From an uncultured Rhodopila sp. (GTDB lineage Bacteria; Pseudomonadota; Alphaproteobacteria; Acetobacterales; Acetobacteraceae): 64,000 nucleotides of DNA. Of the stretch, positions 16,320-24,953 are shown in pieces; position 1 is the first letter of the stretch; each line of letters starts with the position of its first letter. Both the position numbers and the translations under genes were made by a program. Where the stretch lies: the NCBI RefSeq assembly GCF_903915725.1, contig NZ_CAIWTY010000045.1, forward strand, positions 1 to 64,000. The letters are read 5' to 3'. The notes beneath the pieces were generated by a model that was given only the letters and a program-made list of their open reading frames with translations, was not told where the DNA came from and ran no database searches.

Positions 16320-18020
16320 ATGACAAAAGCCCCGATTAAGCGCGGCCTGGCCCGCAATACCGCGAACTACGGCGACAAGGACTTCGCGCTGTATCTGCGG
16401 CGATCGTTCGCCAAATCGATGGGCTATTCGCAGGCGATGCTGGATCGCCCGGTGGTGGGCATTGTCGATACGGGATCGGATTACAACAACTGCCACCGAA
16501 CGGTGCCCGACCTGATCGAGGCGGTGAAGCGCGGCGTGCTGGCGGCCGGCGGACTGCCGCTGGCCTTCCCGACGGTGTCGCTGTGCGAGCCGTCGCTGTT
16601 CCCGACCTCCATGCATTACCGCAATCTCGCCGCGCTGGACACCGAGGCGATGCTGGCCGCGCAGCCGATGGACTCGGCCGTGCTGATCGGCGGCTGCGAC
16701 AAGACGGTGCCGGCGCAGTTGATGGCGGCGGCCTCGGCGGACGTGCCGGCGGTGCAACTGGTGACCGGGCCGATGCTGGCGACGCCGTTCCAGGGCGAGC
16801 GGCTGTCGGCCTGCACCGATTGCCGGCGGTATTGGGCGGCGTATCGCGCCGGTAAGGTGACTGGGGAGCGGATCGCCGAGATCGAGGGGCGGCTGGCGAC
16901 GACGGCGGGGACGTGCGGGGTGATGGGCACGGCGTCGACCATGGCGTGCCTGGCGGAGGCTTTGGGGATGATACCGCTCGGGCATGGCTCGATCCCGGCG
17001 GTGCACGCCGATCGGCTGCGGGCGGCGGAGGAGGCGGGGGCGCTGGCGGTGCGGCTGATCGAGGCGCCGATACGGCCGTCGCAGATCATCACGGCGCATG
17101 CGGTGGAGAACGCGTTGCGGGTGCTGCTGGCGCTGGGGGGTTCAACGAATGCGTTGATCCATTTGACGGCGATTGCCGGGCGGGTCGGGGTGCGGGTGGA
17201 TCTGCGGCGGCTGAACGAATTGTCGGATAGCACGCCGGTGCTGGTGGACCTGAAGCCGACCGGCGAGGGTTATATGGAGGATTTCCATGCGGCGGGCGGG
17301 ATGCCGGCGCTGCTGTGGGAACTGCGCGACCTGCTGCATCCGGACCCGATCGATGTGACCGGGGTTTCGCTCGGGGAGCGTCTGGCGGAGCCGGCGTTTG
17401 TCGATCGCCGGTTCATCCGGGCGCGGGCGGAGCCGGTGTCGCCGGTGGGCGGGATCGTGGCTCTGTTCGGGTCGCTGGCGCCGCGGGGGGCGATCCTGAA
17501 GCGCAGCGCAGCGACATTTGCGCTGTTTGAGAAAGAGGCCCGGGCGGTGGTGTTCGACGGGGTGGAGGATATGGCGGTCCGGATCGACGATCCGGGACTG
17601 GAGGTGACGCAGGACGATATCCTGGTGCTGAAGAACGCCGGACCGCTGACTCCCGCGGGGATGCCGGAAGCGGGGTATCTGCCGATACCGTCGCGGCTGG
17701 CGCGGGCGGGGGTGAAGGACATGGTGCGAATGAGCGATTGCCGGATGTCGGGCACGGCGTTCGGCACGATCGTGTTGCACATCACGCCCGAGGCGGCGGC
17801 GGGCGGCCCGTTGGGGCTGGTGGAGAGCGGGGACCGGATCAGGCTGTCGGTGCAGGAGCGGTCGCTGGATCTGCTGGTTCCGGCGGAGGAGTTGGCGCGC
17901 CGCCGGGCTGTGTGGACGCCGCCCGCGAAGCCGCAGCGGGGGTGGGATCGGCTGGTGGCGGATCAGGTGCTGCAGGCGGATGAGGGGTGCGATCTGGCGG
18001 TGCTGCGGGCGGGGGGATGA
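16320..18020 (+). CDS. IlvD/Edd-family Fe-S dehydratase
   Basis: A 566-residue dihydroxyacid/sugar-acid dehydratase. Iron-sulfur cysteines are seen in NNCHRTVPDL, GGCDKTVPAQL and TAGTCGVMGTAST; GGSTNALIHLTAIAGRVG and the C-terminal DCRMSGTAFGTIVLH are family hallmarks. The family covers IlvD (valine/isoleucine synthesis), Edd and sugar-acid dehydratases such as arabonate or xylonate dehydratase. The sequence is closer in style to the sugar-acid group than to housekeeping IlvD, so I do not give it the ilvD name. There is no sugar operon around it. The ribosome site is weak. Confidence 0.9.
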   Translation: MTKAPIKRGLARNTANYGDKDFALYLRRSFAKSMGYSQAMLDRPVVGIVDTGSDYNNCHRTVPDLIEAVKRGVLAAGGLPLAFPTVSLCEPSLFPTSMHYRNLAALDTEAMLAAQPMDSAVLIGGCDKTVPAQLMAAASADVPAVQLVTGPMLATPFQGERLSACTDCRRYWAAYRAGKVTGERIAEIEGRLATTAGTCGVMGTASTMACLAEALGMIPLGHGSIPAVHADRLRAAEEAGALAVRLIEAPIRPSQIITAHAVENALRVLLALGGSTNALIHLTAIAGRVGVRVDLRRLNELSDSTPVLVDLKPTGEGYMEDFHAAGGMPALLWELRDLLHPDPIDVTGVSLGERLAEPAFVDRRFIRARAEPVSPVGGIVALFGSLAPRGAILKRSAATFALFEKEARAVVFDGVEDMAVRIDDPGLEVTQDDILVLKNAGPLTPAGMPEAGYLPIPSRLARAGVKDMVRMSDCRMSGTAFGTIVLHITPEAAAGGPLGLVESGDRIRLSVQERSLDLLVPAEELARRRAVWTPPAKPQRGWDRLVADQVLQADEGCDLAVLRAGG

Positions 18021-18025
18021 TGTGC

Positions 18026-18192
18026 CAATTTCCAGCAGCATGGACCGCCAGACCTCCTTCGCGCACCATTCGCTGCAGAAACCCCGGGGTGACGATCGGA
18101 ATGAAGAACGACGCCTCCGTCAGTGCGCCTTCGATCTGCTGCTGATCCGCGCTCGTATAGCTCCAGAATCCGGTCGGCTTCTGCGGCGCCAC
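18026..18192 (-). pseudogene. TIR-domain protein remnant
   Basis: Reading from GTG 18192, the translation is MAPQKPTGFWSYTSAD followed directly by QQQIEGALTEASFFIPIVTP and GFLQ. These are the first strand (FWSYTSAD) and a later part (ALxxASFFIPIVTPxFL) of TIR domains of the STIR/TIR-effector type. The ~50 residues normally between them are missing. After GFLQ a one-base shift continues the family sequence as EWCAKEVWRSMLLEIG. The gene therefore has both an internal deletion and a frameshift and is dead. Intact TIR proteins hydrolyse NAD or act as immune effectors. It lies between the IlvD/Edd and deaminase genes. Confidence 0.65.
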
Positions 18193-18276
18193 GTCCGGTC
18201 AATTCGCGGCCCGCGTCCATTGATTGGACAGCAGCGAAACATACCGCCCCCGAAACCCCCTATCCGCGCCGGGTCG

Positions 18277-18774
18277 TTACCGGTTGACCTGCTCCGCCTC
18301 CGGCACCTCCGCATCCGGCGGCACGTACAACGCCGCGCACTCCCGCACCATCAACCCGCCCTCCAGCGACAAATCCCCCCGGAACGCATCGCGAATAAAA
18401 TCCACTGTGTCCAAATGCCGATCTTCGAAATACATCGAATGCACGTCGCCCCGCCCGGCGCCGTAGACGATGCGGCCGATCTTGGCCCAGATCGAGGCCA
18501 TGGTGCACATGCCGCAGGGCTGCAGGGTGGTATACAGCACCGCCCCGCGCAGCTCTTCGCAGCGCAACGCCTCGCCGGCCCGGCGCATCGAAACGATCTC
18601 GGCATGCGCGGTGGCGTCGTGCCGCAGCCCGACTTCGTTGCAGCCTTCCCCGAGCACCTCGCCGTCGCGGACGATGACGCAGCCGATGGGGCTGGCGCCT
18701 TCGCGCGCCTCACCATCACGGGCCAGGGCGATCGCCCGTCGCATCCAGCTCATGTCGTCTTCAGTCCAGGCCAT
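18277..18774 (-). CDS. cytidine/deoxycytidylate-type nucleoside (guanine) deaminase
   Basis: A 165-residue zinc deaminase of the CDA superfamily. The zinc/catalytic motif is HAE (TAHAEIVSMRRAG) with PCGMC (TTLQPCGMCTMAS). ARDGEAREGASPIGCVIVRDG is the usual substrate-pocket opening. The closest general types are guanine deaminase and nucleoside deaminases; TadA would normally carry tRNA-binding features not evident here. Cytoplasmic. It is on the same strand as the glycosyltransferase gene but separated by 71 bases, so it is probably its own unit. Confidence 0.88.
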   Translation of the reverse strand: MAWTEDDMSWMRRAIALARDGEAREGASPIGCVIVRDGEVLGEGCNEVGLRHDATAHAEIVSMRRAGEALRCEELRGAVLYTTLQPCGMCTMASIWAKIGRIVYGAGRGDVHSMYFEDRHLDTVDFIRDAFRGDLSLEGGLMVRECAALYVPPDAEVPEAEQVNR

Positions 18775-18845
18775 GGCAGCACCTCCGGCACAGCATCAAG
18801 GGCCGCCGGACGCCGCTTCAACCCCGTCAACCGGGACGTGAACCG

Positions 18846-21770
18846 CTATGGTATCGCCAGGACGGCGGCCACCGCCTCGGTAAAGCCGGCTTTGGCGTTC
18901 TCCTGCTCCAGCCGGCGCAACGCCCCGTCACGCACCGACTGCCACAGGGTTTCATTGCGATAAAGTGCCAACACCGCGGCTGCGAAGGCCGCCGCATCGT
19001 CCGAACCGGCAGACAGGATCTCCTCCCCCGCGGTCCATCCCAACTGACCACGCAACAACTCAGTCGCAACAACGGGCAAACCCCGCGACGCAGCCTCGAA
19101 CACCTTGTAAGGCGCCCCCGCTGCAAAGCGGGTCGGGGCCACGAAGACACGACTTCCCTGGTACACCGTTGCCAAATCGGCCACCTCTCCCAGCAGAGTA
19201 ATTCTGGGATGGTTGTCAAACCCGTCCAAATTCACGCCGGGAGCCATGAACCCCGCGATCGTCAGCCGGGTCTCCCACCCGAGTTCCGCCTCGATCAGCG
19301 GCAGCACCTCATCGACAAACCAGGTCAGGCTGTCGAGATTCGGGCAATCCATGGTGTGGAACGCCCCGACGAACAGCATCCCGCGCCGCCGATCGAAACC
19401 CCGCGACGCCGGCGCGGGTTCGATCATGTGCCCAAGCACAGAAACATTCGCCACGCCATGATCCCGCAGCGTCCCCGCTTCGGCCGCCGTCACCGCCACC
19501 ACCCGGCAACAGCGGGCAGCGGCGGCCAACAAAGATCGCATCCCGGCCGCCATGTCGTAAGACTTGCCCAACAGGCGCGCCTGCTCCGCCTCACGCAGCG
19601 CCGGCACCGCCTCGGTATCCAGCACCACGGGCGGCCCGTCCTCCGCCAGGCAGTTCCGGATACGGTCCAGATTATGCGCCCGCGCCACCCAGATCGTATC
19701 GTAATAACCGCGCCGTAGTTCCAGGAACGCGGCCAGTCCGTTGATGTCCCGGTCGTGCATGACTTCGGCGCTTTCCGGCATGTCGCCGAAAACCCGCGCA
19801 CGGTCCCCGGAACATCCGTTGACCGGAAAAACCGTGACCGAGAAGCCAAGCGAGGCCATGACATGAACGATATCATTCGACCGCACAAAGCCCGAGCCGG
19901 TGCGGCGCAGCGGCACGGTATCCTCGATGAACAGAACGCGCCGCGGCGCCGGTCCGGCGGCATGCCGCGCGAAAATCTGCACCTGGCCGCCCGGAATCGC
20001 GCACCGCGCCAAAAACGCCGCATGCTTGCCAAGGAAATGCGCCGGCGGATCGATCAGCCCCGCGACTTCGGCATCGTGGAAAACCATAACGGACGGATCG
20101 TACACCACCTGCAGGCCGGCAGCGGCGATGCGCAGGCAAAGATCGACACCCGCGTACCCGTCTCCGCAATCACCATCGAAACCCCCAAGACGGCCCAGGA
20201 GATCGGCTCGGACAAGCATCAACGACGAAGAAACGAAATCGACCGCGCGAACGAAATTCGCCTCCGGCGCCAGCGGCGATCGGCCGCGCTGGTAATCATG
20301 CAAACGCCCGTCGTTCCAGACGATGCCCCCGGCCTGTCCAATGACACCAACCGATTGCACGACCATGCCGCCAACCGCTCCGGCCGCCGGATCGCGCATC
20401 AACCGGGCATGGGCGCGGCCAATGGAACCCGGCGCAATCCGGCAATCGCCGGACAGAAACAAAACGAACTGTCCGGTGGCAAGCCGCCGCGCGGTTTCGG
20501 CTGCCTTCGCCCAGCCGATATCGTGCTTTAACCGTATCAGCTTGGCCCCGGGCACATAAGCCGCGATAGCGCAGGTCTCATCCTCCGAGCCGCGATCGAC
20601 GATAATCAGTTCGATGGATAACGCGCTATCGGCGCAAAGCGAAGCGATCGACGCCATGGTGGCGGCAAAGCCGTCGCGGACGGCCATCACGACACTGACC
20701 GCCGGATCGCGTGCGGGTTCAAACCGGTAGCCAAACCTTCCGGCTATCGGCAGCAACGCCGTGGCCTGGAGCTGAGCCAGCCGGTGCGCAAACGCCACGC
20801 TGATCCGCTCCGCCTCCGGTGCATCGGTTGCGCCGGGATGCCCGAACATCAGCCAGTGCGCAAAGGCGTTGGGAACGCGACCCCTTTCCAGATCGGCTCG
20901 GGCCGATGGCTGCGCGGCGTACCAGACAAGATCGATCGACGGCGCCGGCGACCGCAGCTCGCGGGCGCCGAATTGCAGAAAATGCATATAGCCGTTACGG
21001 AAGTGCCGCGACGCGATGACCTCCGCCAGACCGGGGTCGCGGCCCAGATAATGCGCTTCCGAAAAGCTTTCCAGCGGATCGAACGCCGTCGGGCTATCGT
21101 TGCAGAGATAGTGCTGCAATGCGCATTTCCAGCCTCCGCTGGCGATCGCTTCGGCAACTTCGGGATAGCGTTCGACATACCATGCCGGGTCGAAGTAAAT
21201 CGACGTGCGGAGTTCGGGTTCACCGGACTCGATACGATTCAGGTAGTGCTGGAACACCCCTTGCTCACGCACCGCGGGGACGTCGGCGGCATCGAAATTG
21301 GACAGATATGTTTCGGGATCAAACAAAGGGTGCCCGATCCGATTCTCCCGGACACCATGCCGCAGGTAGTGGTCGTAGCCGTTGACGACACCGGCAGCGG
21401 ACAGCACCTCGTCCGACAGGTCCGCATACCGGTCGCGATAGGCCAGTTCGTCAAACAGCCAATGCGGAGAACGGTCCAAACAGCCGCGACGGCAATACGC
21501 ATCGAAGGCGGAGGCGTAATGTCCCGCCGATACCGCCTCCGCGATGCGCGGATAGGCCGCACGGTGCCATCGCTCGTCGAACATAAGGTTCGGCGAATGA
21601 CCCCCGCTTTGACCAATCGCCAGGTAGTATTCCAGGACCTCAGCCGGACTGTCGTCACGCGCCTCCGGGTGATACCGCTGATACCAGATGGGATCGAACA
21701 CCGCCCAGAAGATGCCGGCGTTGCGGGGCAGCTTCAGGACGTCGCGGGCGGGCAGGTCAAGCGGCCACAT
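18846..21770 (-). CDS. large bifunctional glycosyltransferase (GT2 + GT4) with N-terminal repeats
   Basis: A 974-residue protein in three parts. Residues ~20-340 hold about six degenerate ~50-residue repeats of the type FDP-x-WY...YP...HY-x(2-4)-G-x-x-E, seen for example as FDPIWYQRYHPEA and FDPAWYVERYPEVAEAI. Residues ~360-600 are a GT2 domain (VSVVMAVRDGFAATMASIASL, IIVDRGSEDET, FLSGDCRIAPG). Residues ~620-960 are a GT4-like domain (APRRVLFIEDTVPLRRTGSG, VFVAPTRFAAGAPYKVFEAA). Such proteins build cell-surface or O-polysaccharide, but partners are absent here. ATG 21770 is used; TTG 21782 would add four residues. It follows the CoA transferase by 12 bases. Confidence 0.85.
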   Translation of the reverse strand: MWPLDLPARDVLKLPRNAGIFWAVFDPIWYQRYHPEARDDSPAEVLEYYLAIGQSGGHSPNLMFDERWHRAAYPRIAEAVSAGHYASAFDAYCRRGCLDRSPHWLFDELAYRDRYADLSDEVLSAAGVVNGYDHYLRHGVRENRIGHPLFDPETYLSNFDAADVPAVREQGVFQHYLNRIESGEPELRTSIYFDPAWYVERYPEVAEAIASGGWKCALQHYLCNDSPTAFDPLESFSEAHYLGRDPGLAEVIASRHFRNGYMHFLQFGARELRSPAPSIDLVWYAAQPSARADLERGRVPNAFAHWLMFGHPGATDAPEAERISVAFAHRLAQLQATALLPIAGRFGYRFEPARDPAVSVVMAVRDGFAATMASIASLCADSALSIELIIVDRGSEDETCAIAAYVPGAKLIRLKHDIGWAKAAETARRLATGQFVLFLSGDCRIAPGSIGRAHARLMRDPAAGAVGGMVVQSVGVIGQAGGIVWNDGRLHDYQRGRSPLAPEANFVRAVDFVSSSLMLVRADLLGRLGGFDGDCGDGYAGVDLCLRIAAAGLQVVYDPSVMVFHDAEVAGLIDPPAHFLGKHAAFLARCAIPGGQVQIFARHAAGPAPRRVLFIEDTVPLRRTGSGFVRSNDIVHVMASLGFSVTVFPVNGCSGDRARVFGDMPESAEVMHDRDINGLAAFLELRRGYYDTIWVARAHNLDRIRNCLAEDGPPVVLDTEAVPALREAEQARLLGKSYDMAAGMRSLLAAAARCCRVVAVTAAEAGTLRDHGVANVSVLGHMIEPAPASRGFDRRRGMLFVGAFHTMDCPNLDSLTWFVDEVLPLIEAELGWETRLTIAGFMAPGVNLDGFDNHPRITLLGEVADLATVYQGSRVFVAPTRFAAGAPYKVFEAASRGLPVVATELLRGQLGWTAGEEILSAGSDDAAAFAAAVLALYRNETLWQSVRDGALRRLEQENAKAGFTEAVAAVLAIP

Positions 21771-21782
21771 GGCGGGATCCAA

Positions 21783-23009
21783 CTAGGTGCGTCGTTGCAG
21801 GTGTAGCACACCTGCCTCCCGCAGCGCATCAATATCGGCCTCGGTATATCCATGTTGTGCCAGGATTTCGGTGGCATGCTCGGCGAATTTCGGCGGCGGC
21901 CGGCGCGTTCCGCCGCCGGTACGGCTGAACTTTATCGGCGTGCCGATGCCGGTGTACCAGTCCATCTCGGTGATCATCTCACGATGCGCGGTATGCGGCG
22001 CCGCCGTCGCCGCATCCACGGACAGCACCGGACCGGCCGGCACGCCCGCGCGGATCAGCCGCAGCGCCAGCGCCTCGCCATCATGCCCGGCGAACGCCGC
22101 GGCCAGCGCCAGGGTCAGCGCGACGCGGTTTTCGTTGCGGTCCCCGTTGCTGGCGAAGCGCGGATCGTCCGCCAATGCCGGCTGCCCGATGATGTCGCAC
22201 AACTTGCGGAACTGCCCGTTGTTGCCGCTGGCAATGAAGATGTCGCAGGTGCGGGTGGGATATTTGTCGTATGGAACAAGGTTCGGATGCGGATTGCCGG
22301 TGCCCGCCGGCCGCTTGCCGTTCAGGAAATAGTTGGCCGCCTGCGGATGCAGCAGGGCCAGGCCGCAATCGTACAGCGTCATGTCGAGAAACTGCCCCAG
22401 CCCCGACCCGCCGCGCTCATGCAGCGCCATCAGGATGGCGATCGCCGAATACAGCCCCGTGCCCATGTCGACGATGGCGGTGCCCAGCCGCATCGGCCCG
22501 GTCTCGGCATCGCCGTTGACGCTCATGAGTCCGGTCATCGCCTGCAGGATCGCATCATACCCCGGTAACCCGCCCAGCGGCCCGTCGCCGCCGAAGCCCG
22601 ACACCCGGCAATGGATCAGCCCCGGAAATCGCTTCGACAGCACAGCGTCATAGCCCAGGCCCCATTTTTCCATCGCGCCCGGCTTGAAGTTCTCGATCAG
22701 GACATCGGCACCCTCCAGCAGGCGCAGCAGCACCGCCTTGCCCTCCGGCTTGCCGAGGTCAAGCGCGATGGCTCGCTTGTTGCGATTGACGCCGATAAAG
22801 TAGCTGGCGTCGCCGTCGTGGAACGGAGGCCCCCAGTCGCGGACCTCGTCGCCCTGCGGCGGCTCGATCTTGATCACGTCGGCGCCGTGGTCGGACAGGA
22901 TCATCGTGCAGTACGGACCGCCCAGCACGCGGGTCAGGTCGATCACCTTGATCCCGGCCAGGGCACCGGCGGTTTTCGCCAGCCCCTTGCCGGCGGGCGT
23001 ATCTGTCAC
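21783..23009 (-). CDS. CaiB/BaiF-family (type III) CoA transferase
   Basis: A 408-residue class III CoA-transferase. It opens GIKVIDLTRVLGGPYCTMILSDHGADVIKIE (conserved), with NRNKRAIALDL, the catalytic-aspartate region AIVDMGTGLYSAIAI and PHPNLVPYDKYPT. It moves CoA between carboxylic acids; the acids are unknown. The start is GTG 23009, overlapping the hydrolase stop as GTGA, so it is coupled to the dienelactone hydrolase. This pairing suggests catabolism of an organic acid. Confidence 0.92.
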   Translation of the reverse strand: MTDTPAGKGLAKTAGALAGIKVIDLTRVLGGPYCTMILSDHGADVIKIEPPQGDEVRDWGPPFHDGDASYFIGVNRNKRAIALDLGKPEGKAVLLRLLEGADVLIENFKPGAMEKWGLGYDAVLSKRFPGLIHCRVSGFGGDGPLGGLPGYDAILQAMTGLMSVNGDAETGPMRLGTAIVDMGTGLYSAIAILMALHERGGSGLGQFLDMTLYDCGLALLHPQAANYFLNGKRPAGTGNPHPNLVPYDKYPTRTCDIFIASGNNGQFRKLCDIIGQPALADDPRFASNGDRNENRVALTLALAAAFAGHDGEALALRLIRAGVPAGPVLSVDAATAAPHTAHREMITEMDWYTGIGTPIKFSRTGGGTRRPPPKFAEHATEILAQHGYTEADIDALREAGVLHLQRRT

Positions 23010-23701
23010 GCCAGCGCCGCCGCCAGGGCCTCGGCGCTGCGTCCGTTGGCGATGGTCGCCGACAGCCCGTCCCAATGGATACCGTTCACCCGGGCGAACG
23101 CATGATCCGCGTTCGGGTAGACGTAGCTGGCGATGTGGGGATGCCCCTTGGTGGCGGCGACAACCTTGGCACGTCCCTCGGCAGGGAAAAATTCGTCCTT
23201 GTCGGCGATGTGGACGACCAGCGGCTTCCTGATCTTGCTGAGCCCGTCCAGCAACCCGTCCAGTCCGACGCCATAATAGGAGATGTTGGCGTCCGCGTCG
23301 GACTGTACCGCCATCATGAACGCCAGCCGCCCGCCGAGGCAGTAGCCCATGGTCGCCACCTTGCCATTCGCGCCGGGCAGAGTCCGGGCGGCCGCCACGG
23401 TGGCCTTCAGGTCCTCGATGCCCTTCGCCTGGTCGAAGGTCTGGAACAGTTCGAAGGCGCGCTTCCACTCGGCATCGGTTTTGTCGGTGATGTCGATGCC
23501 CGGCTCGATCCGCCAGAACAGATCCGGAGCCACCGCAATGAACCCGAGATCGGCTACCCAGGCGGCGGTATCGCGCATCGCCTGGTTCACGCCGAAGATT
23601 TCCTGGATCAGTACGACGACACCGGCGGGCTTGGTTTTCGGTTCCACCACGTAGGCGGCAAACTCCCCGCTGCCGTCGGTTGCCTTGATCTGTATGGCCA
23701 T
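23006..23701 (-). CDS. dienelactone hydrolase family protein
   Basis: A 231-residue alpha/beta hydrolase of the DLH family. The nucleophile is Cys121 in ATMGYCLGGRLAF, with Glu34 in LIQEIFGVNQ; the acid is probably in HIADKDEFFP and the histidine in YPNADHAFAR. DLH opens dienelactones in chlorocatechol breakdown, but many paralogues act on other esters. GGGAGG 8 bases before ATG 23701 supports the start. It is first in the operon with the CoA transferase. Confidence 0.92.
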   Translation of the reverse strand: MAIQIKATDGSGEFAAYVVEPKTKPAGVVVLIQEIFGVNQAMRDTAAWVADLGFIAVAPDLFWRIEPGIDITDKTDAEWKRAFELFQTFDQAKGIEDLKATVAAARTLPGANGKVATMGYCLGGRLAFMMAVQSDADANISYYGVGLDGLLDGLSKIRKPLVVHIADKDEFFPAEGRAKVVAATKGHPHIASYVYPNADHAFARVNGIHWDGLSATIANGRSAEALAAALA

Positions 23702-24068
23702 CGGTTGGACCTCCCGGGGTTGATGGATGAGAAGATAGAGTGGTTTGGGGGTGGCTGAAAACAGGCACGGCGCTCGCTGCCCGCATCCGCACTTACCTCT
23801 CGGGCTTGGCCTGTACCGTGTGGAATGCCCGAACGGGTGCTGGTTGATGCTGGTTTGCAACGCCAGGGCGCCAAGTCGCCAAGACGCTAAGTTTTAGCCC
23901 GATCTCGGTACAGGCGGTGCGCCACCACCGGAGACGGGCTTCGGTGCCTTACATTACGACCTTGGCGACTTGGCGTTCAATGCGGTGCCGATAGCGAATG
24001 CCGAGCCTGCAGCAGAGGGGGCGCGATCCGCACCAAAGTTGACGACACTTTGTCTCCCGCCGATGCCG
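23702..24068. other. 367-bp spacer with an inverted repeat
   Basis: No gene is seen between dlh and prmA. The spacer contains the inverted pair at 23869-23883 and 23961-23975 described separately. The right side (23976-24068) is otherwise ordinary GC-rich sequence. Confidence 0.6.
23869..23975. repeat. inverted repeat, CGCCAAGTCGCCAAG arms
   Basis: Two perfect 15-bp arms, CGCCAAGTCGCCAAG (23869-23883) and its reverse complement (23961-23975), lie 77 bases apart. The CGCCAAGNCGCCAAG unit is a common dispersed intergenic repeat in proteobacteria. It could form a hairpin in the 3' region of prmA mRNA. Confidence 0.75.
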
Positions 24069-24953
24069 CTAACCAGTCTTCCGCACGACAATCGTCGTCC
24101 AGGCTCCCTGAGGCAGCATCTGCACCAGACGCAGCCCGCGACGGCGATGCGCCGATAGCACCCAGCGCGCTTGCGTTGTCAGCAGTCCCGCCAGGATCGC
24201 CGTGCCGCCCGGGGCCAGATGGGCGGCCAGGTCCTTCGCCATCAGGCAGAGCGGCCGGGCCAGGATGTTGGCGAACACCAGGTCGTAGGGCCCGCCGCCG
24301 CGCACCGCCGGATCGCGCCAGCCATTCGCCAATACCGGCCGCACCAGGTGCGCCACGCCGTTCAGCGCCGCGTTGTCGCGCGCCACGCGAACCGACCACG
24401 GGTCGATATCAGACGCCAGCACGGGCCGGTTCAGCAGCCGCGCTGCCGCCATCGCCAGGATTCCCGAACCCGTTCCCAGATCCAGAATGCGCCGCGGCCG
24501 GCGACGCGCCACGTCCTCCAGCGCGACCAGACAGCCGCGTGTGGACTCATGCTCGCCCGAGCCGAAGGCCAGCCCGGCATCCAGGGTCAGCGTAATCCGG
24601 TTCGGCGCGGCCGAACCGTCAACATGCGTGCCGCGCACGGCGAAACGGCGGCCAATCAGCGTCTCGGGAAACGCCTCGTAGGTGCGGGCGAGCCAGCCGC
24701 CCGCCTCCGTCGCCGCGCGGTTCAGCACCGGCGTCACCCCAGTCACCGCCGCGGCCAGCGCCAGGCCGGCCGCCAGTTCGGCTTCGTCCAAGCCGATGGG
24801 CTTGACGCCTTCCACGCGCCAGATGCCGGTGTCTTCGTCCAGGAAGAACCCGACGGTCGAGCACGCCGTCAGGAACGCCGATTCGAATGCCTCCAGCGCG
24901 TCCTCCGGCACATCGACGGAGACGGTTTCCAGCGGAATCGGATGATTGGCCAT
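24069..24953 (-). CDS. prmA: ribosomal protein L11 methyltransferase
   Basis: A 294-residue class I SAM methyltransferase matching PrmA. Motif I is ILDLGTGSGILAMAAA, preceded by LDAGLAFGSGEHESTRGCL (the PrmA signature GTG..HPTT-like loop, altered to SGEHEST). VLASDIDPWSVRVARDNAALN and the NILARPL motif follow. It trimethylates lysines and the N-terminus of L11. The start ATG overlaps the uvrD stop by one base (TGATG), so it is translated from the uvrD-prmA mRNA. Confidence 0.93.
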   Translation of the reverse strand: MANHPIPLETVSVDVPEDALEAFESAFLTACSTVGFFLDEDTGIWRVEGVKPIGLDEAELAAGLALAAAVTGVTPVLNRAATEAGGWLARTYEAFPETLIGRRFAVRGTHVDGSAAPNRITLTLDAGLAFGSGEHESTRGCLVALEDVARRRPRRILDLGTGSGILAMAAARLLNRPVLASDIDPWSVRVARDNAALNGVAHLVRPVLANGWRDPAVRGGGPYDLVFANILARPLCLMAKDLAAHLAPGGTAILAGLLTTQARWVLSAHRRRGLRLVQMLPQGAWTTIVVRKTG

